64,000 nucleotides of DNA from Pontibacter arcticus. GTDB taxonomy: Bacteria; Bacteroidota; Bacteroidia; Cytophagales; Hymenobacteraceae. Position 1 is the stretch's first letter; every line of letters begins with the position of its first letter. The stretch lies in NCBI RefSeq assembly GCF_003284895.1, contig NZ_QMDV01000006.1, positions 62,001 through 126,000 of the forward strand, given 5' to 3'. Both the position numbers and the translations under genes were made by a program. The notes beneath the pieces are model-generated. The model made no database searches. It was given only the letters and a program-made list of their open reading frames with translations, and was not told where the DNA came from. Positions 45,235-53,791 of this stretch are shown here, in pieces.

Positions 45235-46077
45235 ATGGGAATATATGATTTTGTACTCTTAAAAGAGGGTGATAGCAACCGCTATGTAATGGAAGCAGAG
45301 CACTACTTCCAGGAAGGGAATGACTTACAGTATAAGCAGAGGAATTATACAGCAGCGAGCGAGTCTTACCTGAAGGCGATTCAGTTGAGACCAGATTACA
45401 TCGAGGCGTTGAACAATCACGCCCAGAATCTCAGACTCAATATTAAGAACTATCAGGAAGCAATTATCTACTATACAAAAGTGATCGAGCTCAATCCAAA
45501 GCTAGAAGACGCCTTTTATAGAAGAGGGCTTTGTAAAGGGCTTTTGGGGGATCTTATTGGCCAGATTGATGACTATTCGAAAGTGATAGAGCTTGCTCCC
45601 ACATCTGATAATTTTGTCTCAAGAGCGCTTATCAAGAAGAAAGCCAAAGACTACACCGGTGTAGTAGAAGATTGCAGTCAGGCAATTTCCTTAAATGATA
45701 ACAGCTCATATGCCTATCAATTTAGAGGAGAGGCCAAAGCCGAGTTATATGACTTTAAGGAAGCCATTGCAGATTTGGAAAAAGCCATCGAAATAGAAGA
45801 AAGTAAAGCTAAGCGGGATCCAGCATACAAGCCCATGCTATTTGGTGCATTAAAAAGCTGTGCAGAAGCAAAATTCGCAGTAAATGACTTTCAGGGCTCA
45901 TTGGATGGTGCCACGAAATTAATCTCTCTTTTCCCGAGCCACCCTTTGTCCTATGCATTAAGCGCTAGAGCCAAAGAAAAGCTAGGGGATACAGATGGCT
46001 ATAGTAAAGATATGTCAGATTTCAAGCACTTAAATGAGCAACACGTGAAGAAGTATGGGGTGTCATTTGAAAAATGA
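45235..46077 (+). CDS. Tetratricopeptide repeat protein
   Basis: A 280-residue soluble protein built of about six TPRs (YTAASESYLKAIQLRPDYIEALNNHA, EAIIYYTKVIELNPKLEDAFYRRG, YAYQFRGEAKAELYDFKEAI, FPSHPLSYALSARAKEKLGD). No signal peptide or catalytic domain. TPRs bind peptides or proteins; the partner may be the upstream zinc-ribbon protein (inference). Confidence 0.8.
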   Translation: MGIYDFVLLKEGDSNRYVMEAEHYFQEGNDLQYKQRNYTAASESYLKAIQLRPDYIEALNNHAQNLRLNIKNYQEAIIYYTKVIELNPKLEDAFYRRGLCKGLLGDLIGQIDDYSKVIELAPTSDNFVSRALIKKKAKDYTGVVEDCSQAISLNDNSSYAYQFRGEAKAELYDFKEAIADLEKAIEIEESKAKRDPAYKPMLFGALKSCAEAKFAVNDFQGSLDGATKLISLFPSHPLSYALSARAKEKLGDTDGYSKDMSDFKHLNEQHVKKYGVSFEK

Positions 46078-46160
46078 AAAAGTATCTCAGCTCTCCTTCT
46101 CCCCTCTTGGGCTTCACAAGTTTTTAAATGAAAACACATTTATCTATGTGAATTTTTGTG

Positions 46161-46198
46161 TATAACACTTTATAAATGTCCGTTTGTAAAATGTTATA
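46161..46198. promoter_or_regulatory. Candidate res/cross-over site for the resolvase
   Basis: TATAACACTTTATAAA (46161-46176) faces TTTGTAAAATGTTATA (46183-46198) across a 6-bp spacer, a 16-bp arm pair with 14 matches, 47 bp before the resolvase ATG. Size and position fit a serine-resolvase subsite, but I did not confirm further subsites. Confidence 0.5.
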
Positions 46199-46244
46199 AC
46201 TAACTTTGACCCGAGTTTCACCTATATAATAAGGAGTAGCGAAG

Positions 46245-46934
46245 ATGAAGTACGTGGCTTACTACCGGGTCTCCACAAAGAAGCAAGGCCAGAGTGGGCT
46301 GGGTCTGGAGTCACAGCGCGAGATGGTGAAGGGCTTCCTCAAGCCCGGCGACACACTACTTGCCGAGCACATTGAGGTGGAGAGCGGCAAGCGCAACGAC
46401 CGTCCGGAACTGGAGGCGGCCATCGCCCTGGCCAAGCGGGAGCAGGCCCAATTGCTGATTGCCAAACTGGATCGTCTCAGTCGTAACGCCGGGTTTATCT
46501 TTAAGCTGCGTGACAGCCACGTGGACTTTCTTGCTGTGGATATGCCCGATGCCAATACCCTGACCATCGGAATCTTCGCCGTATTGGCCCAGCATGAGCG
46601 GGAGTTAATCAGCTCCAGGACCAGAGCCGCGCTCCAGCAAAAGAAGCTACAGGGCTTTGCCTTGGGTACGCCTGAGAACCTGACCCAGGGAGCCAGGACA
46701 AAAGGACTTCAGATACGGCAGGAGAACGCAGCATCGCACAAAGCCAACCGACAGGCCACGGAACTGATCCAGATGTATCGGGAAAAGGATATGACCTATC
46801 AGCAAATTGCTGACCGGCTTAACAGCCATGGCTTCACCACCCGCAGGGGGAAGAAGTTCTTTGCCATCACCGTTCAGCGGCTTCACATCCGACAAGGGCA
46901 GCTTCAAACGGATGCCCTCACCAGCGTAGTTTAG
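46245..46934 (+). CDS. Serine recombinase/resolvase
   Basis: A 229-residue resolvase/invertase. The catalytic domain starts YVAYYRVSTKKQ with nucleophile Ser10, then LIAKLDRLSRN and the C-terminal E-helix region FAVLAQHERELISSRTRAAL. The C-terminal helix-turn-helix is MTYQQIADRLNSHGFTTRRGKKF. Probably resolves plasmid dimers; a candidate site lies just upstream. A role as element recombinase is possible, but no paired element ends were found. Confidence 0.9.
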   Translation: MKYVAYYRVSTKKQGQSGLGLESQREMVKGFLKPGDTLLAEHIEVESGKRNDRPELEAAIALAKREQAQLLIAKLDRLSRNAGFIFKLRDSHVDFLAVDMPDANTLTIGIFAVLAQHERELISSRTRAALQQKKLQGFALGTPENLTQGARTKGLQIRQENAASHKANRQATELIQMYREKDMTYQQIADRLNSHGFTTRRGKKFFAITVQRLHIRQGQLQTDALTSVV

Positions 46935-47012
46935 GCTTACTATATTTATATTGAAAGTGCTTCATCTTTTGTATCTTATGTGGCATAAGAGTTATTACCC
47001 TATCCTCCTCCT

Positions 47013-48218
47013 ATGCAACATGTACATATTTTTCTGGACGAATTCGGAAACGCCAGCCTAAACCTGGATAAAGCCGGTACCTTCTCCCATTTTGTTCTGA
47101 CAGCTGTTCTCCTGGATGAGACGAAGCTGGAGCAGGCCCGGCTGCTAAGGGATACGATCAGCCAACGCTTCTTCCAAGGCCAACCCATCAAGTCCAGCCG
47201 TATCCCCAATGATGAGAAGGGCTTCCGAAAAAGATTGGAGGTATTAAGGGAGCTGCGCCAGTTGGACTTTGTGGTGCTGGGGATGGTCATCAACAAGAGC
47301 AAGCTGGAGGGAGCAGGTTTTGATTATAATGATGTGTTCTATAAATACTTCAACAGAATCTTTCTCAAGCAGTTTCCCAAAAACTTCACTGCTTTTTCGA
47401 TTCATGCCGATCAGCTTGGCTGGCCAGAGTTTCGGCGCAGCCTGCACCATTACATTGAAACTAAGGTTATCCAACGGGATCTGTTTACACCGGAGCGCTC
47501 TTATCGCCTGGTGGAGGATAAGGCAGAGGAGCCCCTGGTGCAGCTGGCAGATTTTCTTTCTGGCTGCCTGGGCAAGATTTACTGCACCAGTCACAGCCAT
47601 GAAAAGGCATCCGCCCTGTTCGATCTGCTGCACGACCGTACGTTCATTGATTTTTTCCCTTTTGAAAGAACAGACTATCTCCTCTCCCCTACTCCCGAAG
47701 ACCGGCAGAAGAACCACCTTATACGAAGAATAGCCTCGGAGTCCGCACAAGAGGCACTCTCTGGCAGAAACAGCCTTTCGGAGGAGGCGCTTGCCGTGTT
47801 GCAGTACCTGTACCTGATGTTCCGCACCGCTCCTGACCGCCTCATCGAGAAACGGGAGATCATCGATAAGCTAAAAAGAAGATTTCCGACTTTTTCGGAG
47901 CAGCAGCTGCGGGTTTGTGTCCAACACCTGCGCGACAACGGGGTGCTGATCGCAAGTATCCAAGGTAAGTCAGGCTATAAGCTTCCTGACGGCGTGGAAG
48001 ATATTGCTGGCTTCTATAACCGTTACCTCAACAGCATTGTTCCGATGCTTAACCGCATCAATATCTGTAACCGAAAGTTGATGGTGAATAGTGTGCAGGA
48101 GGTGGATCTGCTTCAATCAAACTCTGCTTATTCGCTTTTGCATGAGCTGATCAAAACACTGGATAAGGAGAAGCATGCTTCTTTAATGGAGGCTCAGCGA
48201 AGCCTTTCGTTTAGATAA
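47013..48218 (+). CDS. DUF3800 protein with winged-helix tail
   Basis: A 401-residue protein. The N-terminal ~230 residues are a DUF3800-type RNase-H-like fold: HIFLDEFGNASL (Asp near 9, Glu 10) and KAEEPLVQLADFLSGCLGKIY. The C-terminal part has a winged-helix-like module (RTAPDRLIEKREIIDKLKRRF, VCVQHLRDNGVLIASIQGKSGY). DUF3800 proteins are widespread in defence and mobile loci, and one retron type uses a DUF3800 partner; no RT is beside this one. Whether it is a nuclease is inference. Confidence 0.75.
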   Translation: MQHVHIFLDEFGNASLNLDKAGTFSHFVLTAVLLDETKLEQARLLRDTISQRFFQGQPIKSSRIPNDEKGFRKRLEVLRELRQLDFVVLGMVINKSKLEGAGFDYNDVFYKYFNRIFLKQFPKNFTAFSIHADQLGWPEFRRSLHHYIETKVIQRDLFTPERSYRLVEDKAEEPLVQLADFLSGCLGKIYCTSHSHEKASALFDLLHDRTFIDFFPFERTDYLLSPTPEDRQKNHLIRRIASESAQEALSGRNSLSEEALAVLQYLYLMFRTAPDRLIEKREIIDKLKRRFPTFSEQQLRVCVQHLRDNGVLIASIQGKSGYKLPDGVEDIAGFYNRYLNSIVPMLNRINICNRKLMVNSVQEVDLLQSNSAYSLLHELIKTLDKEKHASLMEAQRSLSFR

Positions 48219-48684
48219 GGCTCAATAATATAATTACTTATGTTCAGTGACTATCATCAAGACTAGAGACAAAGCACATAAGTAATATTTAATAGATAAT
48301 GAATAATAATTATTACGCATTAAATATTGAACTATATATAATAAATATTATTTATTTCTTTTATTTAGATGCTTGACTATAATGTATAATGCCAGTGGTC
48401 TAATAATAGCTTAAGATTTATTGGTGCAATGATTCCCTCCTGTTATTAGGAAGACTTTCTTCGCATTGTTTCTGGGAACTGTAGGGTTTGACAAAGAGTC
48501 TTAGCTATCAGGTCTGCTTGCCTTTTAATAACTGTTTTAAGCAATTTTATTAGTATGAACTCAATAACGCTATTATAAAGTTAGTCTGCCGGACCTTCAG
48601 AACATTGATCAACTCTTTGGGTATGTAATTTATATTTCCTTGAGAATAAAAATGTCTCCGTAAACCTCCTTTGGAAAATATTTC
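48219..48684. other. AT-rich intergenic region
   Basis: 466 bp between convergent genes without a supported gene. 48280-48360 is strongly AT-rich with local palindromes (AATAATAATTATTA). Similar AT-rich runs occur at ~58080 and ~59040. No GC-rich terminator seen. Confidence 0.45.
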
Positions 48685-48939
48685 TTACTTACCTCGCACT
48701 GTGATGCTGCTGTTCACAGCCTCCCATCTCAGCACGTGCCAAGCGGAATCGAAGTCTTCATCGCTTATGGTTAATAATGAACTGTAATTCCCATTAAATG
48801 GCCCTCTGATGAACAGTTGCTCTTTTGCAAGGTACTCCCCTTCTTTCCAGATAGCCTCTACGTCATTTATCCATACCAGCCATTTGACATGCTGTCCGTC
48901 TTTGGGTAGGGTGTTTTTGCCTAACTTTATCTTTGGCAT
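48685..48939 (-). CDS. Hypothetical protein, 84 aa
   Basis: Unrecognised small protein with a likely beta fold (WLVWINDVEAIWKEGEYL, LFIRGPFNGNYSSLL). I start at ATG 48939 (MPKIKLGKN); the upstream extension of the frame overlaps the next gene in another frame and is Ser/Arg-rich. Probably cotranscribed with the 81-residue protein 8 bp upstream. Confidence 0.55.
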   Translation of the reverse strand: MPKIKLGKNTLPKDGQHVKWLVWINDVEAIWKEGEYLAKEQLFIRGPFNGNYSSLLTISDEDFDSAWHVLRWEAVNSSITVRGK

Positions 48940-48947
48940 CTCTGGTA

Positions 48948-49193
48948 TCACAGAATTTTGGTACCACAATACGGACAGTAGCAATGTATAAAAATGGCTT
49001 GCTGATGTTGTTCCAACCCCTTGAGATGAACGTGTAACTCTGAGAATGTCACCGCCTTGACTTCTTGCACCCCCCTCTCGTTCTCGCATATGAGAAGTTC
49101 TGTTGGCACAGTCACCTTCACAACATTCTTGCCTTTCATAGTAAGTTCCCGCTCTATCTGCTCTTTGATTTCCCTAATGCAATTACAGTTCAT
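48948..49193 (-). CDS. Small cysteine-rich protein, 81 aa
   Basis: Has CNC near the N-terminus and a C-terminal CYCPYCGTKIL, suggesting a metal-binding zinc ribbon. Middle part ELTMKGKNVVKVTVPTE. First of two small leftward genes. No family recognised. Confidence 0.55.
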   Translation of the reverse strand: MNCNCIREIKEQIERELTMKGKNVVKVTVPTELLICENERGVQEVKAVTFSELHVHLKGLEQHQQAIFIHCYCPYCGTKIL

Positions 49194-49461
49194 GGTATCA
49201 CTGTTAGATTTAACAACAGAATAATTTACCGCTATCTTTAGTTTGCATCAACTTATTTACATGAACAAAGTGCCTTTTTTGATGAACTGCTTCCAGCCTT
49301 AGATGACTCTAGTTTAGATATGTTAGTGATTAGCGGTCTTATGAAAATGTAGGAATTTGAGACAGAAGTGAAAGGATAATTTAATTTGTATAAGTAACAA
49401 TATAATGTTACATTTGATAAGCCTATTTTGTATACCAGTACAGGCATTATCTTGAGTTAGC

Positions 49462-49872
49462 ATGAACAGAGTAAAAGGCATTTTACAGAACGGGACCACG
49501 ATCATACTGGAAAACTATGACCAGAGCAACGTGGACGATATGTACTTCATCAAAGCCATAGAAGCCACGAACCAACGCAATCACAGAACTATAGCAGAGT
49601 ACTTCAACGGACTGATCAGAAGCCTGGAGACAGTGCAGCAGGAGGTCAGGGAGCAGAAAGTACAGCAGCTTTTATCTCAGTACAGAGACAGGCCTGTGGT
49701 ATCGGAAAAGGTTCGCCAGGAACGGAGGGAGCAACTCGGGCAGACAAACCACATAGCTGCTTGCGAGGGCTACGAGGAGGAGGAACTCAACAAGGTGCTG
49801 GACGAACTGTATATCAACGGGCAAATTACGCCTGAGGAGATGAATGAGGTGTTCAACTTAAAGTATCTGTAA
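49462..49872 (+). CDS. VbhA-like antitoxin upstream of fic
   Basis: A 136-residue protein whose C-terminal ~40 residues (HIAACEGYEEEE, then LYINGQITPEEM) match the VbhA-type antitoxin layout: a helix with an EG motif, then a Y(I/V)xGxIT(P/L)EE helix. In VbhA/VbhT the Glu blocks ATP at the Fic active site. Here Glu102 precedes Gly103, though the usual Ser/Thr four residues before it is Ile. The first ~90 residues are an unassigned coiled/helical part. Its stop overlaps the fic start by one base. Confidence 0.7.
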   Translation: MNRVKGILQNGTTIILENYDQSNVDDMYFIKAIEATNQRNHRTIAEYFNGLIRSLETVQQEVREQKVQQLLSQYRDRPVVSEKVRQERREQLGQTNHIAACEGYEEEELNKVLDELYINGQITPEEMNEVFNLKYL

Positions 49873-50495
49873 TGAACGACAGGTACTGCTATCCCGGCAC
49901 CAGTGTGCTGATCAATCATTTTGACATCAGGGACGCAGCTAAGTTAAGCAAATTAGAGCTCACTCATTGGAGGCATAATGTATTGGCTTTGCCTGGTAAA
50001 CTGCCCAGCCAGCTAAAGTTTAATTTAGTGCTTTGGCAGCTGATCCACAAGGAAACCTTTGGCACCGTCTATCCCTGGGCAGGGGAGCTACGGAGTGTGA
50101 TGATCTCCAAAGGCAATGCTGTACATGCCGCGCCACGTATGATTGAGCCCTATGCCAACCACTTACTCCAGGAGCTGAAGGCAGCGGGGTATTTAAAGGG
50201 ACTGGATAGGGAGCAGTTCCTATTGAAGGGATCTTATTTTTTTGAGGAACTGAATGCCATTCACCCCTTCCGCGAGGGAAACACCAGAACACTAAAGGTT
50301 TTCTTTTCCCTTTTGTCCCGACAGGCGGGGTATGAAATAGACTGGCGCAAGGTTTCGGCACAGCAGTACCAACAGGCAGAGCAGGCATCTTTTGCCGCAG
50401 GAAACAAAGGCCCCTCCCCTTTTTACCCGCTGTTTAAGGAGGCCCTTGAGCCTGTCGAGTTATCAAATAAGCAATCTATCAGGTTCAAACTATGA
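49872..50495 (+). CDS. fic: Fic-domain AMP-transferase toxin
   Basis: A 207-residue Fic protein that would add AMP to a target such as topoisomerases (family knowledge). The active-site loop is HPFREGNTRT (131-140), with His131 and the anion-binding GN intact. The usual GNGR Gly is Thr, a known variant. The flap IHKETFGTVYPWAGELR is well conserved. It is tied to the antitoxin upstream and overlaps the next small gene by 4 bp. Confidence 0.9.
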   Translation: MNDRYCYPGTSVLINHFDIRDAAKLSKLELTHWRHNVLALPGKLPSQLKFNLVLWQLIHKETFGTVYPWAGELRSVMISKGNAVHAAPRMIEPYANHLLQELKAAGYLKGLDREQFLLKGSYFFEELNAIHPFREGNTRTLKVFFSLLSRQAGYEIDWRKVSAQQYQQAEQASFAAGNKGPSPFYPLFKEALEPVELSNKQSIRFKL

Positions 50496-50728
50496 GTGAG
50501 AACAACCAAGGCGAGACATGCGCAGCGTGTGATCCTAAGACCCACATCAGCGCAGAGGTGAAGGCTATGTTTAAGGAGACAAACCTTACCTGGGAGAAGT
50601 TGGCAGAGCTGGATGAGGGCGTTGGCCGTGGGAAGGGGAGCTATAGGCAAACCTTTTTGGCAAGGCTTATCAAAGCCCAGGAAACGCTGCAGAAGGTCGG
50701 GTACAGCATCCGAATCGAGAAAGGTTAG
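50492..50728 (+). CDS. Small protein of the fic operon, 78 aa
   Basis: Unrecognised, helix-rich (TWEKLAELDEGVGRGKGSYRQTFLARLIKAQETLQKV) with an N-terminal CAACDP. Overlaps the fic stop by 4 bp (ATGA), so it is part of the same operon. It may be an extra regulator; some DNA-binding similarity in the middle is only suggestive. Confidence 0.6.
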   Translation: MSENNQGETCAACDPKTHISAEVKAMFKETNLTWEKLAELDEGVGRGKGSYRQTFLARLIKAQETLQKVGYSIRIEKG

Positions 50729-50763
50729 TTCTGTAAAGACTTATATTTTGTACATTGTTAACT

Positions 50764-50868
50764 TTGAAAAAATTTAACTTACCCAAAGATTTTTACCAAC
50801 CTGTTCCTTATAAGGACGAGGAAGGACTGTACCAGTGGCTGAGTTGCCAATTCGTACCTGTATTTTAG
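50764..50868 (+). CDS. Possible 34-aa leader peptide before rep
   Basis: A TTG-initiated frame reads KKFNLPKDFYQPVPYKDEEG and ends VPVF, with coding-like composition, stopping 6 bp before the rep ATG. It could be a leader that couples to rep, a relic, or chance. No RBS-like signal; low confidence. Confidence 0.25.
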   Translation: MKKFNLPKDFYQPVPYKDEEGLYQWLSCQFVPVF

Positions 50869-50874
50869 TAACTT

Positions 50875-51996
50875 ATGCAACACGAGAACAAACCCTCTGA
50901 GGCCCTTTTAAGCGATCCGACCTACTTCCTGAGTAGGATTGACAGGAGCGTAGCCGATAACATCAGAGACATTGAGAAGTCCTTTGATGAAGATGCCGGT
51001 ATTGTGAAAGATTTCATCGTCTTCATTTCGAGGAAAATGAAAAAGGACCTTTTCGGTTTCACGAGGTTCACGCTTTCGGAGTTCTGCAAAGAGACTGGAC
51101 GTAACAAGCAGACTTTATGTGAGGTGCACCCCAAGTTCAAAAATAACCCCAAAGCGGAAGTGCCGGAATATTTCGGTCACAGGTTTGAGACAACCTTTGA
51201 CTATGCCTTATTCCACATGCTGAGCAATAACATCATCTTCTCTCGTTCCTACGAGTATAAGCATCAGGATAAGGTGATAGAGCTGAAGAACTTTGCCATT
51301 CTCAAGGATATTAAGGTTAGCATCGACAGACATACCAACACCATCAAGATTTACGATGTCCGAATATCGGATGAGCTTATGGAAGGGTTTTTCCGCAGGT
51401 ACTATACCATCGACACCAACGGCTATAAGCATGTAGGAAAAGGGCGTGGCGGCGACGGGCGCAAGAGCCTGTACATTTTCCTTTACAAGACGCGTCACCA
51501 GCTGCTTAGCTCAGGTAAACGCATCACGAAGTTGCCTATAGATCTGTTGGCCTCGGTTGCCCATATTGAGTCAGAGGAACCTCGGTTCAAGAAGAAAAGT
51601 GTGAAGAGGGTGCTGGACTACATTCGGGAGAAGGGAAAGCTGCCTTTCGACTACACCTTTGTTCAGGGGGATCCAACGAAAAAGTACCAGGAGCTCTACT
51701 GGGTTAGTCTGGACTTCTCCGTATACCACGAGGTGATGGAGGCGAAGGAGGATCATAACTTTTACATTGCTCTGCTGGAGCGTATGCGGGATCTTTTCCA
51801 ACATACATATGGGAATCATGTCCAGATCACAGGAGAGAAAGATACTTTTCAGCGTTGGCTGACTAATTCGGACGCAGACCTGACACACAAGGCAAATGAG
51901 CTTTGCAAAGCATACTTTAAGGTGCACAACAAGGATATCACATTGGCAATGGCGAAAAAGCTTATTCGGGGAGGTCTATTCTCCGACGATAATTAA
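50875..51996 (+). CDS. repA: RepB/Rep_3-type plasmid replication initiator
   Basis: A 373-residue initiator. Two winged-helix domains are expected: the first around LFGFTRFTLSEFCKETGRNKQ, the second around LIKLPIDLLASVAHIESEE and VKRVLDYIREKGKLPFDYTF. The key support is context: twelve copies of a 16-bp iteron begin right behind it. It would bind the iterons as a monomer and open the origin, and bind inverted forms as a dimer for copy control (Rep_3 family knowledge). Confidence 0.85.
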   Translation: MQHENKPSEALLSDPTYFLSRIDRSVADNIRDIEKSFDEDAGIVKDFIVFISRKMKKDLFGFTRFTLSEFCKETGRNKQTLCEVHPKFKNNPKAEVPEYFGHRFETTFDYALFHMLSNNIIFSRSYEYKHQDKVIELKNFAILKDIKVSIDRHTNTIKIYDVRISDELMEGFFRRYYTIDTNGYKHVGKGRGGDGRKSLYIFLYKTRHQLLSSGKRITKLPIDLLASVAHIESEEPRFKKKSVKRVLDYIREKGKLPFDYTFVQGDPTKKYQELYWVSLDFSVYHEVMEAKEDHNFYIALLERMRDLFQHTYGNHVQITGEKDTFQRWLTNSDADLTHKANELCKAYFKVHNKDITLAMAKKLIRGGLFSDDN

Positions 51997-52002
51997 AAAG
52001 CT

Positions 52003-52112
52003 GTTCAAGTATTGTCACGCAGGGCAAAGCTAGAGTCCGGATGGAAACTCCCTACATTGTCCTCAGAAGGACTTTAAGCAAGAGTTCCAGCCTGTTATTC
52101 AAGTATTGCCAC
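52003..52112 (+). repeat. Two outlying iterons after rep
   Basis: GTTCAAGTATTGTCAC (52003-52018) and ATTCAAGTATTGCCAC (52097-52112), 94 bp apart and ~420 bp before the main array. They may mediate copy control or handcuffing. Confidence 0.85.
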
Positions 52113-52154
52113 GCATACGAAACATAAAGAGCCAATCTAATATATGGATGAGAT

Positions 52155-52361
52155 ATGACTTTTGCAAAATACAAGCTTGGAGAAGATGTAGAAGTAAGCG
52201 GTACGCTCACAGGATTAGGTGACCAAAGAGGCAGTGTTATCGGAGTAGTGTATGACAAGCTGAGCAGTCAATTCTTCTATAACGTGCAATGTGGAGAGAA
52301 TCGACATTATGCGCAGGAACGATTTGTCTCTACTGTACAGAGACTTAATGAAGGCACTTGA
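52155..52361 (+). CDS. Small hypothetical protein, 68 aa
   Basis: Sits between the two iteron blocks. A beta-rich small protein (LGEDVEVSGTLTGLGDQRGSVIGVVYDKLS, then VQCGENRHYAQERFV) reminiscent of KOW/SH3-like folds. ATG 52155 follows GAGATATG. A gene inside an origin region is unusual, but codon use looks real. Confidence 0.5.
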   Translation: MTFAKYKLGEDVEVSGTLTGLGDQRGSVIGVVYDKLSSQFFYNVQCGENRHYAQERFVSTVQRLNEGT

Positions 52362-52530
52362 ATAATGATGATAGAAATTCCTTGCGAATGTCTCCAGCAT
52401 GCTACAGGTGTTCTTTCTGAGGGTATCTGGACAGGTTGCGTTACTGCAAGCCATATGAAGCCGCGGGTTTAATGTATCGAATCGATCTTTTACCTTATGG
52501 ATGGCTTCTTAAGCCAAAGGAATATCTACT

Positions 52531-52835
52531 ATTCAAGTATTGCCACACTCTTTCAGAGCCGTTCAAGTATTGCCTCAGTAGCCGGAACCGTTCAAGTATT
52601 GCCACAACCCATTCAAGTATTGTCTCAAGTCGTTCAAGTATCGCCACAAATTGGCTATTTCCCTCAATAATAGCTGTTTTACCTGCTCAAGTATTGTCTC
52701 AAGCCGTTCAAGTATTGCCACGCTTTTCCAAAGCTGTTCAAGTATTGCCTCAGTAGTAGTAGGTCATTCAAGTATTGTCACACCCATAATGCAGCCCATT
52801 TGCTCTAATCCGTGCAGCCGTTCAAGTATTGCCAC
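52531..52835 (+). repeat. Main iteron array, vegetative origin
   Basis: Ten direct copies of (G/A)TTCAAGTATTG(C/T)C(A/T)C start at 52531, 52561, 52590, 52611, 52632, 52685, 52706, 52736, 52766 and 52820. Steps of 30, 29, 21, 21, 53, 21, 30, 30 and 54 are near 3, 2 or 5 helical turns. An AT-rich run (52836-52870) follows, which could be the melting site. No perfect DnaA box was noticed. Confidence 0.92.
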
Positions 52836-53080
52836 TAAATATATATACTTCTATATACTTCCTTATAGATAGTAATTTGAAATGTCGGAGGGGTTCGTGA
52901 ACAATAAAGATTTAACAAAAGGGAAGAGAAAGAGACTTGTGCGGCGAAAATTACACAATTTCTTCACAAAAAAGGATAAAACATATACAGTGCTTTAATG
53001 ACTAGCTATGAAGCCTAAAGATTCCATATACAGGGCTGCCAAAATTAATTTAAAAGTATAAAAAATAATGTATACACAAC

Positions 53081-53116
53081 GTAACTTTATGTATACATAT
53101 CGTATATATTAATATA
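53081..53116 (+). promoter_or_regulatory. Shared upstream element, copy 1 (before radC-like gene)
   Basis: A 36-bp block with key parts GTAACT, ATGTATACAT and GTATATATTAATATA. It matches 53792-53827 at about 32 of 36 positions and lies 34 bp upstream of the ATG. Probably a common operator/promoter. Confidence 0.65.
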
Positions 53117-53149
53117 TCTTTTATATTAACCCCTTTAAATTTTGTGTGT

Positions 53150-53614
53150 ATGGAACAGACTTCAACAACCGTCAGCCAGATTGCAGAGGTAAAGCTCAGC
53201 TACCATCCCCAGGTGAAGCCCTCCGAGCGCCCACAGATTACGAGTTCTAAAGACAGTTACACTTTCTTCCTACAGCTATGGGATGAGGGCAGCATACAGT
53301 TCCGCGAGCAATTTAAGGTTATGTTATTAAGCAGGGCAAACAAAGTGCTGGGAATATTTGAGGTTTCTACCGGTGGCGTGGCCGGTACGGTGGCAGATCC
53401 CAAACTTATCTTTGTCGCTGCGCTCAAGGCCAATGCCAGTGGGATCGTTTTAGCTCATAATCACCCATCGGGCAACTTAAAGCCTAGCAGTGCAGATATT
53501 AGCCTTACTAAAAAGGTGAAGGAGGGCGGTAACTTACTTGATATTGCTGTTCTAGATCACATCATCCTTACCAATGAGGGTTATTATTCTTTTGCAGACG
53601 AGGGACTTTTATAA
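53150..53614 (+). CDS. radC: RadC-like JAB-domain protein
   Basis: A 154-residue MPN/JAB protein of the plasmid-borne RadC type. The metal site is HNHPSGNLKPSSAD. The usual HhH domain of chromosomal RadC is absent, as is typical for mobile-element copies. I use ATG 53150; a GTG two codons earlier adds MC only. Function of plasmid RadC proteins is unclear. It shares its upstream element with ardC. Confidence 0.88.
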   Translation: MEQTSTTVSQIAEVKLSYHPQVKPSERPQITSSKDSYTFFLQLWDEGSIQFREQFKVMLLSRANKVLGIFEVSTGGVAGTVADPKLIFVAALKANASGIVLAHNHPSGNLKPSSADISLTKKVKEGGNLLDIAVLDHIILTNEGYYSFADEGLL

Positions 53615-53660
53615 AAGTCCCTTACTCCTTCAAATCTCGGCTGTAAACCAACCATAGCGG

Positions 53661-53676
53661 CCCGCCTGACGGCGGG
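53661..53676 (+). terminator. Terminator after radC
   Basis: CCCGCC-TGAC-GGCGGG followed by TTTTCTTTTTTTC; a classical rho-independent terminator 46 bp beyond the stop. Confidence 0.85.
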
Positions 53677-53791
53677 TTTTCTTTTTTTCTTTCTGTAGTA
53701 ATGCCTGTTCTACAATACCATACAAGCAATTTAGCGCTAACATAAGGGGAAATAAAAACTCTATTTTGTGGATAAATTTTAAATACGAAAT

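Noticed and set aside
48940..49089. N-terminal extension of the 84-residue protein
   Set aside because: Overlaps the neighbouring zinc-ribbon gene in another frame and is low-complexity.
52531..52835. CRISPR array
   Set aside because: Repeats are 16 bp, spacers irregular and short (5-38 bp), no cas genes, and the array sits behind a rep gene; iterons explain it.
52436..52872. Two open frames over the iteron block
   Set aside because: Their repeats (SSIAT, SSIVS) are simply translated iterons.
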